Below, one piece after another: positions 1-9,482 of a DNA stretch of 64,000 nucleotides. Positions within the stretch are counted from its first letter, which is position 1; every line of letters begins with the position of its first letter. The notes under the pieces are model-generated. The model did no database searches, had not been told where the DNA came from, and worked only from the letters and a program-made list of their open reading frames with translations. This stretch comes from F23-D06 sp947167635 (GTDB lineage: Bacteria > Bacteroidota > Bacteroidia > Bacteroidales > WCHB1-69): the NCBI GenBank assembly GCA_947167635.1, contig CAMVIT010000008.1, positions 1 through 64,000 of the forward strand, given 5' to 3'. Position numbers and translations under genes: made by a program.

Positions 1-972
1 GATATCGTCGCCGAGGCAGATTTTGCCGTCGTAGATGCTGTACTTGGGGCGGTTTTCGGTAGGGGAGAGGTTGGGCATCACCACGTTGGCGCCGGCCTGT
101 ATGCCTAATTCACGTCCGAAGGCGTTGAGTGTGCCGAGAGCTGTGGTGGCGGGCAGCAGCACATGCGGATGCAGCAGCCGGATGATGGAAAGCAGGCGCA
201 GGGTCTGCTCTACGCTGCCGTTCGGCTCGTGGGCGAAGGGTGTGTTCTGCGCCGCAATGAAGGGGCCGATACCGCACATCTCGGGCTTGAAACTGCGGAT
301 GAACTGCAGGTCTTTGAGCAGAGTCCTATGGGTTTGTCCTGGCGAGCCGACCATAAATCCGGCACCCACCTGATATCCGATGTCGCGCAGGTCACGGAGA
401 CACTGCATGCGGTGCTCAAAGCTCATCTCGGCAGGATGAAGGTACGCATAGTGGTCGGCATCGGCGGTCTCGTGGCGCAGCAGATAGCGGTTCGCGCCAG
501 CATCGAAGAGCTTTTGGTAACTCTCGCGGCTGCGCTCACCTAAAGAGAGCGTGATGGCACAGTCAGGGAACTCCGTGCGGATGCGCTGCACTAACGGCAC
601 GATGTGCGGATCGTCATAATGGCCGTCCTCGCCCGCCTGCAGCACGAAAGTTCGCAGCCCGCATTCGTAGCCCATGCGACAACAATCGAGGATGGTGTCG
701 TCATCAAGCCGGTAGCGCTCCGTCAGGGTGTTGTCGCGACGTATGCCGCAGTAACGGCAGTTGTTGCGGCACACATTGCTGAATTCAATGAGACCGCGCA
801 TGAAGACGGCATTGCCATAAATGCTTTGCGCCACCTCGCGGGCTTGGGTGCGCAAATGATCTATGGCCTCGTGATTGTCGGTGTCGAGCAAGACGGTGAG
901 CTGTTCCAAGTCAATGTCCTGACTGTCGCGTACTTTGTCTATGATGGAACGAATGGAATCGGTGGCGTGCAT
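1..972 (-). CDS. hydE: [FeFe]-hydrogenase maturase HydE (radical SAM), 3' end cut by window
   Basis: Radical SAM enzyme that helps build the diiron subcluster of the [FeFe]-hydrogenase H-cluster. Reading the minus strand from the ATG at 972, an N-terminal helical segment is followed by RGLIEFSNVCRNNCRYCGIR, which carries the CxxxCxxC cluster-binding motif in the HydE-type context (RGLIE before, GIRR after), at about residues 56-75. BioB and PylB are the nearest relatives, but the GIRRDN continuation fits HydE best. The reading frame runs off the window start, so the C-terminus is not visible. A -7 box lies 30 bases upstream of the ATG. HydF, HydG and the hydrogenase itself are not in the window. 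The gene implies hydrogen metabolism in a strict anaerobe. Confidence 0.88.
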   Translation of the reverse strand, partial: MHATDSIRSIIDKVRDSQDIDLEQLTVLLDTDNHEAIDHLRTQAREVAQSIYGNAVFMRGLIEFSNVCRNNCRYCGIRRDNTLTERYRLDDDTILDCCRMGYECGLRTFVLQAGEDGHYDDPHIVPLVQRIRTEFPDCAITLSLGERSRESYQKLFDAGANRYLLRHETADADHYAYLHPAEMSFEHRMQCLRDLRDIGYQVGAGFMVGSPGQTHRTLLKDLQFIRSFKPEMCGIGPFIAAQNTPFAHEPNGSVEQTLRLLSIIRLLHPHVLLPATTALGTLNAFGRELGIQAGANVVMPNLSPTENRPKYSIYDGKICLGDDI

Positions 973-1001
973 AGGTTGGATTCTGCAATGAATTTGGACT
1001 G

Positions 1002-1009
1002 CAAAAGTA
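1002..1009 (-). promoter_or_regulatory. Bacteroidetes-type -7 box for hydE
   Basis: Reads TACTTTTG on the minus strand, matching the TAnnTTTG -7 consensus, and leaves a short leader before the hydE ATG at 972. No clear -33 TTTG was found. Confidence 0.5.
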
Positions 1010-1081
1010 GCAAAAGAATGGATGTCTGGAGCAGGAAAATGGGAATTTTTTTCAGATGGTGCTCTCATGTCGTAAATTCAT

Positions 1082-1089
1082 TATCTTTG
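1082..1089 (+). promoter_or_regulatory. Bacteroidetes-type -7 box for the M16 protease gene
   Basis: TATCTTTG on the plus strand, about 90 bases before the ATG at 1180. It is divergent from the hydE promoter, with about 70 bases between the two boxes. Confidence 0.5.
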
Positions 1090-1179
1090 CAGCCTAAAAA
1101 ATGCATGGATTTGCTCGGCGATTTGCGAAGCTCGCAGGCAATGCTTACTTGTTGTTGAATCACTTTAATTTACAATATT

Positions 1180-4089
1180 ATGTATAGAAAACGTATTACA
1201 GGATTTCTGCTGGCAGCCTTCTGTCTCCTGGCTATCAGCGCCAATGCTCAAAACTACCACAAGGAGACCTATCAGAACGACCCGATGAACGTGATTCACT
1301 ACACGTTGGACAACGGGCTTCAGGTTTTCATGTCCGTGAACAAGGACGAACCGCGTATCCAGACCTACATCGCGGTGCGTGTGGGCAGCAAGAACGACCC
1401 GTCTGAATCCACGGGCCTTTCCCACTATCTCGAACATCTGATGTTCAAGGGCACCAACCACTTTGGCACCCTTGACTGGCCGAAGGAGCAGGAACAACTT
1501 AAGAGAATCGAGGCTCTGTACGAGGTCTATAACCATACCACAGACCCCGCCCAGCGCAAGGCCATCTACCATCAGATCGACTCTGTGTCGTACGAGGCAT
1601 CCAAATACGCCATCCCGAACGAGTATGACAAGATGATGTCGATGATCGGGGCGCAGGGTACCAACGCCTTTACCTCCAACGACATGACTGTCTATCAGGA
1701 GGATATCCCAAGCAATGAACTGGAACGCTGGCTCAAGATTGAAGGCGAACGTTTCGCGAATCCCGTTTTCCGACTTTTCCACACCGAGTTGGAGGCTGTC
1801 TATGAGGAGAAGAACATGAACATGGCCAACGACAGCCGCACGGCTTACGAGAAGCTGAACGAAGCGCTGTTTCCGCACCATCCTTACGGCACGCAGACCA
1901 CCATCGGTACTATCGAGCACCTTAAGAACCCGTCGCTGACGAACATCAACAAGCATTTCTACACTTATTATGTGCCGAACAACTACTGCATCGCCATGTC
2001 GGGCGATTTTAATCCTGAAGAGGCCATCCGTTTGATAGACAAATATTTCGGAAATATTCAGCCGCGCTATATTCCAGACTTTACCTATGTAAAGGAGAAA
2101 CCCATTCGCGAGGTAAAGGTGGTGGACGTGTACGGTCTGGAGGCCGAGAATGTGCAAATCGGCTTCCGTATTGATGCCGGCACCGGTTCCCGCGACGTTC
2201 TCCTCGCCGAAATGGTGGATGCCGTGCTGATGAACGGTTCCTGCGGTATCATGGACGAGAACATCAACCAGAAGCAGCTCGCCCAGTATGCCGCCTCCGG
2301 TGTGAGCGACATGAACGATTATGCCTATTTCCGTCTCTTCGGCATGCCCAAGCAGGGCCAGACGTTGGAACAACTGAAGGATCTCCTGCTGGAACAGATC
2401 GAGATTCTGAAATCCGGCAACTGGGATGCCGACCTGCTCACTGCCGCTATCAACAACCGAAAGCTCAGTGATATGACCTCCCTCGAGAGCAATGTGAACC
2501 GCGCCATGAAGATGGCTTTCGCTTACCTTGCGCACCAGAGCTGGCAAGATGTGGTCAACGAGACTGAAAACATGAGCTATGTGACCAAAGAGGATGTGGT
2601 GGATTTTGCAAACCGCATTTTCAAGAAAAACAATTATGTGGTGGTCTATAAACGCCAAGGCGAACAACGTGACGTGCAGAAAGTTGACAAGCCCGAAATC
2701 ACTCCTGTGGTCATGAACCGTGATGTGGAGAGCTCCTTCCTGACGGAGGTCAAGAACATGAAGGTCGCCCCCATCGAACCCGTCTTCGTCGATTTCAACA
2801 AGGATATGAAGAAGGGCAAGGCCAACGGCAACGAAGTCCTCTTTGTGGAAAACACCGATAATGGTCGCTTTCAGTTGGCTTACCGCTACAACTATGGCAG
2901 ATTTTACGACAAGAAGGCCGGCATCACCAATTCCTTCCTCGACCAGCTTGAGAGCGAGAACCGCACCCTCAGTCAGATCAACCGCGAGATGTACGACCTC
3001 GCCTGCTCTTACTCCATCGGATTCGGCGATAAGTACGCGACCGTCCATATCTCAGGTCTGAGCGAGAATATGGAGAAAGCGATGGCCATTGTGGAGGATA
3101 TTCTCAACCACCCGAAAATTTCTGATGAGTCTGTCCAAAACTCCATCAGCGACGTGCTGAAGAGCCGTAACGATGCCAAGTCCCGACAGAACAGCATATT
3201 CCAGAATATGCTGCGCTATGTCTCCTACGGCAAGGACAACATCCGCAAGTATTTCGTCAGCAACGAGGAGGTGCAGAAAATCACGGCACAGGATGTCGTC
3301 AACCAGATCAAGACGATGACCTCCCAGCCGCAACGCATTCTCTATTACGGCGACTTGAGTCTCAACGACCTGCAAGCGCTCATCACCGACAAGCACAGTG
3401 TGCATCCGGCCAAGAAACCCGTCAAGATGGGACCTGACTATGATCGTCTCCCCACGAAGGACAACAAGGTCTATTTTGCCCATTATGACGCCAAACAGTC
3501 GCTGTGCCGCCAGCTTACGACCTCCATTCCTGCCAACTGGACGCTTAGCCCCTCCATAGAGATGTACAATGAGTACTTCGGTGGCAGCATGAACTCCATC
3601 GTGTTCCAGGAGATCCGGGAGAAACGCTCCTTGGCCTACTCCGCCGCCGCCTACTATGTGGAACCCGGTGAAAAGGGCATGTCCAACTATAACATGACCC
3701 ACATCGGCACGCAGAACGACAAACTGATTGACGCCATGGAGGCCTTCACCGACCTGTTGGACAACATGCCCGTGTCTGAACTGAACTTCGACCTGGCCAA
3801 AACATCACTGATTTCGCAATACAGAACCAACCGTACCCGCAAGATGAGCATTATCAATTATTATCTGGCTTGCGAGGAAAAGGGTTTGAAAGCTCCCACG
3901 GACAAAGCGGACTATAATGCCATCCAAAAGATGACTATCAACGATGTGAAGAATTTCAATGCCAATTATATCAAAGGACAGAAGAGAGTGGTTGTGGTGC
4001 TCGGCAATGAGAAAGAAGTGGATCTGAAAGGACTTGAGAAATACGGAAAGGTCACAAAACTCACATTGGAAGAGATTTTCGGATACTAA
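1180..4089 (+). CDS. M16 family zinc metalloprotease (two-unit pitrilysin/insulinase type), exported
   Basis: A 969-residue secreted or periplasmic M16 peptidase. The N-terminus has a signal peptide (basic start, hydrophobic stretch to about residue 22, cleavage near NAQ). The inverted zinc motif HxxEH is intact as HYLEH at residues 82-86, and the acidic third-ligand segment ELEAVYEE lies near 203-210. The second half repeats the fold without the zinc motif, as in full-length pitrilysins: REKRSLAYSAAAYYVEPG near 810 is the typical R/Y substrate-binding segment of the C-terminal unit. It probably degrades peptides in the periplasm. The gene stands alone, divergent from hydE and closed by a strong hairpin terminator. 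Confidence 0.9.
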   Translation: MYRKRITGFLLAAFCLLAISANAQNYHKETYQNDPMNVIHYTLDNGLQVFMSVNKDEPRIQTYIAVRVGSKNDPSESTGLSHYLEHLMFKGTNHFGTLDWPKEQEQLKRIEALYEVYNHTTDPAQRKAIYHQIDSVSYEASKYAIPNEYDKMMSMIGAQGTNAFTSNDMTVYQEDIPSNELERWLKIEGERFANPVFRLFHTELEAVYEEKNMNMANDSRTAYEKLNEALFPHHPYGTQTTIGTIEHLKNPSLTNINKHFYTYYVPNNYCIAMSGDFNPEEAIRLIDKYFGNIQPRYIPDFTYVKEKPIREVKVVDVYGLEAENVQIGFRIDAGTGSRDVLLAEMVDAVLMNGSCGIMDENINQKQLAQYAASGVSDMNDYAYFRLFGMPKQGQTLEQLKDLLLEQIEILKSGNWDADLLTAAINNRKLSDMTSLESNVNRAMKMAFAYLAHQSWQDVVNETENMSYVTKEDVVDFANRIFKKNNYVVVYKRQGEQRDVQKVDKPEITPVVMNRDVESSFLTEVKNMKVAPIEPVFVDFNKDMKKGKANGNEVLFVENTDNGRFQLAYRYNYGRFYDKKAGITNSFLDQLESENRTLSQINREMYDLACSYSIGFGDKYATVHISGLSENMEKAMAIVEDILNHPKISDESVQNSISDVLKSRNDAKSRQNSIFQNMLRYVSYGKDNIRKYFVSNEEVQKITAQDVVNQIKTMTSQPQRILYYGDLSLNDLQALITDKHSVHPAKKPVKMGPDYDRLPTKDNKVYFAHYDAKQSLCRQLTTSIPANWTLSPSIEMYNEYFGGSMNSIVFQEIREKRSLAYSAAAYYVEPGEKGMSNYNMTHIGTQNDKLIDAMEAFTDLLDNMPVSELNFDLAKTSLISQYRTNRTRKMSIINYYLACEEKGLKAPTDKADYNAIQKMTINDVKNFNANYIKGQKRVVVVLGNEKEVDLKGLEKYGKVTKLTLEEIFGY

Positions 4090-4110
4090 TCATCTGGCGA
4101 TTATAATTTT

Positions 4111-4149
4111 AAGGAGTCACGAGGCTGATGCTTCGTGACTCCTTTTTTA
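4111..4149 (+). terminator. Rho-independent terminator after the M16 gene
   Basis: The stem AAGGAGTCACGA pairs with CGTGACTCCTT around a short loop, followed by a T-run. It lies between the convergent M16 and EamA genes and may serve both strands. Confidence 0.8.
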
Positions 4150-4183
4150 CGCATTGTCTTTTCGTTTGTCAGGGGATGATATG

Positions 4184-5083
4184 TCAGGCTGCTTTTCGGT
4201 TGCTGTAAAGGGCAATGATGAAGACGGCGCTGGATATCAGAAGGATTCCGAATGCAAGACGGACGGTGAAGACCTCGCCAAACATGAATATTCCGATGAG
4301 CACGGCCGTAAGCGGTTCGAGTGCCCCGATGATGGCGGTTGGGGTGGAGCCGATATATTTTGCCGCATAGACCATCATCACCAAGGCCAGAATGGCGGGG
4401 ACGACAGCCAGCCACCCCACATAGAACCAACTGGTGGCATGGGCAGGCATCTGTACGCCATGTCCGGTGCAAAACGATAGGATTAGATTGCCCAAAGCGC
4501 AGTATATGAGTACATAAAAATTGATTTTGAAGGACGACATCGCCAGTTGGGAGCGATTCATGACGATGATGTACAAGGCGTATGTGAGCGCCGAAATCAG
4601 CACCAACACCACACCGGCAGCCGAAAGCCGGCCACCGTCCGGTGTCCAATACAACAGCATGACTCCAATGAAAGACAGGATGATGGAGAGAGTCGTGGCC
4701 CAAGTCAGTTTTTCCTTGAAGAAAACGGCCATGATGGCTGCGGTGAGCACCGGATAGACGAAGAGCAGGGTGGAGGCCACCCCGACATCCATCAGTTGGA
4801 AACTGGCATAGAGTGTGAAGGATGAGGCCAGAAACAGCAGGCCTAATATGCTCAAGGTGGCAAATTCAGATCTGCAGACCTTGAGTTGTTCTTTGCGGAG
4901 CAGCATCACTGCCGCAATGATGACCCACGCCAGGCCAAACCGCCAGAAAAGGACATTGCTCGGCGTCATGCCTTCCTCATATAACCGGGCACCTATGGGG
5001 TTGGTGCCATAACATACGGCGGCCCCAATACCGCAAATGGTGCCGAAAAGTGTTCTATTGCTTTCTTTGTGAAGTGATTGCAC
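4184..5083 (-). CDS. EamA/DMT family transporter (10 TM)
   Basis: Drug/metabolite-transporter superfamily permease with about ten hydrophobic helices and two EamA repeats (for example GIGAAVCYGTNPIGARLY at the start of the first). Substrate unknown. The open frame extends to a TTG at 5176, but a -7 box at 5126-5133 would then lie inside the gene. GTG at 5083 is the first plausible start after that promoter and gives 299 residues, the usual EamA length. The start remains uncertain because no ATG is available there. It is convergent with the M16 gene across a shared terminator. Confidence 0.8.
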   Translation of the reverse strand: MQSLHKESNRTLFGTICGIGAAVCYGTNPIGARLYEEGMTPSNVLFWRFGLAWVIIAAVMLLRKEQLKVCRSEFATLSILGLLFLASSFTLYASFQLMDVGVASTLLFVYPVLTAAIMAVFFKEKLTWATTLSIILSFIGVMLLYWTPDGGRLSAAGVVLVLISALTYALYIIVMNRSQLAMSSFKINFYVLIYCALGNLILSFCTGHGVQMPAHATSWFYVGWLAVVPAILALVMMVYAAKYIGSTPTAIIGALEPLTAVLIGIFMFGEVFTVRLAFGILLISSAVFIIALYSNRKAA

Positions 5084-5125
5084 AAGCTTGATGGTTAGTG
5101 GTCGGATGGGAAATTTTTTGGGCGG

Positions 5126-5133
5126 CAAAGGTA
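5126..5133 (-). promoter_or_regulatory. Bacteroidetes-type -7 box for the EamA gene
   Basis: TACCTTTG on the minus strand followed by GCC. It argues for translation starting at 5083 rather than 5176. Confidence 0.5.
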
Positions 5134-5186
5134 GGAAAAAAACAGAATGTTGTGTTCGCCAAATTGATACCCTCAATGGAGAAGGT

Positions 5187-7241
5187 CTATCGGATCAGCG
5201 TCACGGTGCCTGTCCTCTCGAACAGTGTGCCGTCGGGACGCACATATTCGAGTTTGTAAACGTAGGTGTCTATAGGACAGGGCTTCCCTTTGGAGGTTCC
5301 GTCCCAACCCCTGTTCGGGTCGTGTGTCAGGAAAATGAGTTCGCCGGTGCGGGCATAGATGCGCAGGCTGTAATGTTCCCCGGAGACGAAAGTGTTGGAG
5401 GGCAAGAAGATGTTGTTGATGGATTCCGATGGCGTGAACGCATTGGGAATGTATGTGTTGGGCAGCTGCTGCACCATGACCTGGTTGGAGATGCTGGTTT
5501 CTTCAAAGCCGAATTCATCAAGGGCGAGTTTTGCTGTTACATAATAGGTGAACTTGGAGCCGCCCCCGAAGAGGGCAGCCACATCGTCGTGAAAGACATT
5601 GAGCGAGGCGGGGGCTATGATGTCAGGCAGTTCGTTGAAGGCAGGCTCCACTTCCAACTTGCGCAGGACACTGTAGTGGTCCACATCGGACGGACTGTCG
5701 CCATAGCTGATCCATCGCAGCACATTCTCCTGGGCGGTGGTAGCCTCGCCTTGCAGCAGGATGTTGTGCTCCACGTTGGAAAATCCGCTTTCGGAGTTGC
5801 AATGGTCCAGCACATGGGTGCGGTAGTGATAGATGCGCTTTTCGAACTCCGCCGAGGCATCGGTGAAATTATAGTCGGCGGCAGCATGATACGGCAAAGT
5901 CGCAATGGTGGTGAAATCCGTGCCGTTGTCGCTGCGCTCCAGGCGAATCTCGTGAAAGTCGAGTGTGTCGCCGCTGGTCAGCACATGGATGCCGATATGG
6001 TCGTTGTCGATGACCGATACTGACAGGATGTGGGTCATGTCGAGGGCGCCTGTTGATTCCAGAATGAAGTCGCGGCGGTTGCTGGAGGCGGAAATGGTGT
6101 GATCTGTGTTGTGAACGCGGACAAAAACCCGGTAGCTCGTTCCTGGTGTCAAATCCGCAAGTGTGTAGTTGTTGTCTGTCGTGGTGGCTACGCTCTGGTA
6201 GGTGGTGCCGTTGTCTGTGCTGATAAAAATCTCGTATTCGCCAATGCCGCCCCAGAGGTTGGGATATGTTTGCCAACTGATAGCCGCCGACCGTTGGCAG
6301 GCATTCAAGTTGTTGACGAACATGTTGAGGGTGCATTGATAAATGTTTTGACCGATCATGTCAGAGACGTTCGAGCAAGAATCCATCACGGCGATGCGGT
6401 AACACCGTTCGGCATCGTTGTTGTCGGTCCAGGAGGTGGAGTTGTAAACGGTGTCGAGAGGCTCCCATGGACCGTAGTCGTTGCTGTAGATGATGTAGCC
6501 CATCATGGCTGAATCCGTCGCATGAAAGCCCAAGACAGGTTGGTTCTGCTCGTTTACCGAGACGCTGTCAAGAACGGGGGGATTGGGCTTGCTTCTGTCA
6601 ACCACTATGGCGGATCCGATAGAGGTGGAGAAGGGACATGTGCCGATAAGCGAGTTCCCCATCGGGTATCGATTGGTGATATCGACGCGGTAGGAGACTT
6701 CGTTGTAGCAGACATCGGCTGTGTCGGTATAGGTGAGGACGGTGTTTGGAACGGTGGCGAAGGGCTGTATCGGGAAAGCGTTTTCGTAATAGTGGCGTTT
6801 GAAAATGAAAAAGGAGCTTCCCCAGGTGGAGTCCAATGCGCTCGAGGAGGGAGAATCCCAGGAGAGGAAAATGCGCGAGCTGTCAGGACTGACCGTCACT
6901 GTCAGATTGGGCATCTGAAGAGTGTTCGACTGCCAGGAGCCGCCGTTGGTGTCGCGTGCGATGATGTGGCAGGAGTAGGAGGATGCCGGCGTGACCGTGA
7001 TGTCTCGTCCGCTGTAATTGCAAAGTGTATAGGGGGAAGAGGCTGTGTAGCTCTCGATGAAAGTACCGTTGACATAGATGTCGTATGCGTTGAAATTTCC
7101 GCAGTCGGTGGTGTTGCTCCATTCCACATGAAGTTGCGTGGCACTGGTGAGGCGCAGGCATACCAATGTGGGTGGATCGTAGCCAAAGACGACCTGTGCC
7201 ATCAATACCAACAACCAAATTGTAGCAATCGCTTTCCGCAT
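5187..7241 (-). CDS. Large surface/secreted protein with fibronectin-like domains and T9SS type B sorting domain
   Basis: A 684-residue exported protein. Residues 1-20 form a signal peptide ending near VFGYD. The body is a series of beta-sandwich, fibronectin type III-like units (for example LSWDSPSSSALDS, LTPGTSYRVFVRVHN). The last 90 residues form a gliding-motility-type (CHU_C) domain, from TYIPNAFTPS through IYARTGELIF and RGWDGTSKGKP to RTGTVTLIR, which is the type B sorting signal of the type IX secretion system. It should cross the outer membrane through T9SS. It is the last gene of a four-gene run led by the ECF sigma factor at 9483-10040, 27 bases after the M16-like gene, so its expression may be under that sigma factor. 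Confidence 0.85.
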   Translation of the reverse strand: MRKAIATIWLLVLMAQVVFGYDPPTLVCLRLTSATQLHVEWSNTTDCGNFNAYDIYVNGTFIESYTASSPYTLCNYSGRDITVTPASSYSCHIIARDTNGGSWQSNTLQMPNLTVTVSPDSSRIFLSWDSPSSSALDSTWGSSFFIFKRHYYENAFPIQPFATVPNTVLTYTDTADVCYNEVSYRVDITNRYPMGNSLIGTCPFSTSIGSAIVVDRSKPNPPVLDSVSVNEQNQPVLGFHATDSAMMGYIIYSNDYGPWEPLDTVYNSTSWTDNNDAERCYRIAVMDSCSNVSDMIGQNIYQCTLNMFVNNLNACQRSAAISWQTYPNLWGGIGEYEIFISTDNGTTYQSVATTTDNNYTLADLTPGTSYRVFVRVHNTDHTISASSNRRDFILESTGALDMTHILSVSVIDNDHIGIHVLTSGDTLDFHEIRLERSDNGTDFTTIATLPYHAAADYNFTDASAEFEKRIYHYRTHVLDHCNSESGFSNVEHNILLQGEATTAQENVLRWISYGDSPSDVDHYSVLRKLEVEPAFNELPDIIAPASLNVFHDDVAALFGGGSKFTYYVTAKLALDEFGFEETSISNQVMVQQLPNTYIPNAFTPSESINNIFLPSNTFVSGEHYSLRIYARTGELIFLTHDPNRGWDGTSKGKPCPIDTYVYKLEYVRPDGTLFERTGTVTLIR

Positions 7242-7268
7242 ACCTGTTCTTACTCTATTGCAAACTTA

Positions 7269-8552
7269 TTAATAAATAGTTCCAACGATGATTTGTGTGA
7301 AATTATTGTGCGCGAAAAATTTTTTTGCCAATGTTAAAAGTTGTTCTGGTGAGATTTCGTTTGCGCGTTGCAACATGGTCTTGAATTCGTGCTCGTCAAG
7401 GCCGCGTGCGTGCCAGTAGGCGAATTTTGTCATGTAGGAGACGGAGTTTTCCACGTCGCGCAGCAAGCCGCCTTCGATTTGCCGCCGTAGCAGTTCCAGT
7501 TCCTCCTCGCTGACAGGCTCTTGGCAGAGTCGGTCCATCTCTTCAAAACAGGCGCTGATGGCTGCGCGGGTGTCCTTGGCGTTCACTTCGCTGCCAATGG
7601 AGAAGAGCGATTGGTTGCCGAAATAGGTGAGGTCTGCATAGACACCGTAGGTGTAGCCCTCCCTCTCGCGCAGGCGCTGCATCAAGCGGGAACCGAAATA
7701 GCCGCCTGTCAACGTGGTGAGGATGGACAAGTCGCGGCGCTCAGGGTCTCCATAGCCGATGGAGGGGCGGCAGAGCATGATGGAGGACTGTACGCTGCCA
7801 GCCATCTCTTCCTGCACGAGCGGGGCACTCTCGGCAAAGAGGGCCAGGTCGTGGATGCGTGATGCGGCTGTGCCGTGCGGCACCTGGCTGAAAAGTCCGT
7901 CAATGCACTGCTCTAAATCGGCGTCGAAGTTGCCCGTGGCGTAAATGCACAGGTTCTCGGCACAAAAGGTTGTGCGGTGGCATGCCTCCATTTGGGAAAT
8001 AGTCACCGCCTGCAGGTTCTCGCGGGTGGAAAACTGTCCGGCAGCCAGACGCTCCCCGAAAAGGGCATGCAACGCCAATTGCGAACATCGAACATCTGTT
8101 TTCTTTGAACTGTATTCTAAATCTTTGATTTTTCGTTCTTTATATATGGAAAGATTCTCTTCGCGATAGTGTGGGGCGGAGAGAAACTCATAGATAAAGG
8201 GCAGAATAAGCGGGACGTTCTTCTTGGGAATGGCGACTTTGAACCGGGTTCGGTCAAGGGTCACGGAAACATGGAAAGAGGCGCCATGGAAATCAAGCAA
8301 TCCGTCCATCTCGGTGGCGGTGTGCCTGGGCGAGCTCTCCTTGAGCAGGAAATAGGCGAATCGGAGCGTGTGCTTGATACTCTCGTGCAGAGACCCCACG
8401 GCTAACTCGATGTTCAGGTGGATGAGGTCGAGTGTGGGGTTGTCGATGATGAAGACAGGGATGCCGTTGGAAAGTACATGGCGGCGTGGCGGTGTGAGGG
8501 AGATGCCGGAGACAGGGTGCTGTGGCGGTGCAATGCTTCTGTTGAGTGTCAT
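7269..8552 (-). CDS. M16 family protein without the zinc-binding motif
   Basis: A 427-residue single-length M16 fold: N-terminal unit (LIHLNIELAVGSLHES), then a C-terminal unit with REREGYTYGVYADLTYFG, the classic substrate-side segment. Where active members have HxxEH this protein reads FAYFLLKESS, so no zinc ligands are present and it should be proteolytically inactive, like the non-catalytic subunits of two-component M16 peptidases and processing peptidases. No signal peptide is seen, so it is probably cytoplasmic. No active M16 gene is adjacent; the nearest is at 1180-4089. It sits 9 bases after the sigma-linked membrane protein and 27 before the type B secreted protein, suggesting a chaperone-like or processing role in that operon (inference). 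Confidence 0.8.
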   Translation of the reverse strand: MTLNRSIAPPQHPVSGISLTPPRRHVLSNGIPVFIIDNPTLDLIHLNIELAVGSLHESIKHTLRFAYFLLKESSPRHTATEMDGLLDFHGASFHVSVTLDRTRFKVAIPKKNVPLILPFIYEFLSAPHYREENLSIYKERKIKDLEYSSKKTDVRCSQLALHALFGERLAAGQFSTRENLQAVTISQMEACHRTTFCAENLCIYATGNFDADLEQCIDGLFSQVPHGTAASRIHDLALFAESAPLVQEEMAGSVQSSIMLCRPSIGYGDPERRDLSILTTLTGGYFGSRLMQRLREREGYTYGVYADLTYFGNQSLFSIGSEVNAKDTRAAISACFEEMDRLCQEPVSEEELELLRRQIEGGLLRDVENSVSYMTKFAYWHARGLDEHEFKTMLQRANEISPEQLLTLAKKFFAHNNFTQIIVGTIY

Positions 8553-8561
8553 GGGCGCTTG

Positions 8562-9437
8562 TTATCGGATGAGAATCACTTGTCCTTTGCGAGAAAGCAG
8601 TTTGCCATCGGGATCGGTGTATTTGATGACGTAGGTGTAGATTTCGCCGGGCAGCTCGTCACCTTTCCAGTTGCCGTCCCAACCACGTTCCATGTCGCGA
8701 GAATGATACACCAGTTCGCCGCGCCGGTTGTAAATGGCTATCTCGAAGGTGCTCGGCTTGAAGTTCGCCTTGACGTACAATTCATCATTGAGTCCGTCAT
8801 TGTTCGGGGTGAAGGCGTTGGGCACGAAAAAGTTGTAGTGCGACTCGGCAGTGGGCTCGTCAATCTCTTCGACCTGATTCTTCGTTTCATCCTGAAGCGT
8901 TTCGATGGTCGGGTTGTGGAGTTGGTTGTCAACTGTTTCTGTTTTTTTGGGGGTGGGGACGGGCTTGGTGAGCACCAACGTCGGTGTCGCCGTCTCCAAA
9001 TGCGGAGTCGATACATGTTGAGTGTTGGATTCTGGATGTTGAAGTTCCACGGGGGCGGTTGTGCGGAGGGGCTCTGGCGTGACAGAATGCTCGGCAGTCG
9101 CGGGACTATTGCCAGGAAGGGCGGAAGCAGGGCTTGTGATGGCTTCCGTTGTCGGTCCGGGAACTGTGACGGGTGCAGGCGCGGGCGTGGGTTGCGGGGC
9201 GGGCATGGCGGTCTCCGGGACCTGCGGGGTTGTCGTGGACTCTGTGTGGCGTGTGCTTAGCGTAAGCACGGTGACCAAGGCGGCGGTGGCCACCAAGGCG
9301 GGAATACCGTATGCGCATACACGGCGTACCAGCCGCCCACGATTGTATCGCACCAATGCGGGGTCGGAGGAGATGGCCTCCCAACCGGCTTCGTCCACGG
9401 GATGGGTATAGTTTTTGAGTTTTTCTTGCAGCTTCAT
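8562..9437 (-). CDS. Membrane-anchored protein with C-terminal T9SS type B (CHU_C) domain, anti-sigma-like position
   Basis: 291 residues with an unusual layout. Residues 1-40 are a soluble, charged N-terminus (MKLQEKLKNYTHPVDEAGWE). Residues about 42-63 form one membrane helix. Residues 65-195 are a proline/threonine-rich linker. The last 90 residues are a complete CHU_C domain (FFVPNAFTPNNDGLND, YNRRGELVYHSRDMERGWDG, KGQVILIR). No cleavable signal peptide is visible, so the helix probably stays as a signal anchor with the C-terminal domain outside the cytoplasm. It lies 45 bases downstream of the ECF sigma gene, where an anti-sigma factor is normally found, but no zinc-finger anti-sigma motif is seen. 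A role in sensing or signalling is inference. Confidence 0.75.
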   Translation of the reverse strand: MKLQEKLKNYTHPVDEAGWEAISSDPALVRYNRGRLVRRVCAYGIPALVATAALVTVLTLSTRHTESTTTPQVPETAMPAPQPTPAPAPVTVPGPTTEAITSPASALPGNSPATAEHSVTPEPLRTTAPVELQHPESNTQHVSTPHLETATPTLVLTKPVPTPKKTETVDNQLHNPTIETLQDETKNQVEEIDEPTAESHYNFFVPNAFTPNNDGLNDELYVKANFKPSTFEIAIYNRRGELVYHSRDMERGWDGNWKGDELPGEIYTYVIKYTDPDGKLLSRKGQVILIR

Positions 9438-9482
9438 ATCGTAAGGGTTGTTTTTATCGTATATGTTTGTAAAGTCCTGATT

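Noticed and set aside
1165..3048. Long open frame of 627 codons antisense to the M16 protease
   Set aside because: It lies wholly opposite a well-supported gene, has histidine/valine-rich antisense composition and no family pattern.
5084..5176. Upstream extension of the EamA gene to TTG 5176
   Set aside because: It would begin upstream of a consensus -7 box and add a charged, proline-rich leader not seen in 300-residue EamA proteins.
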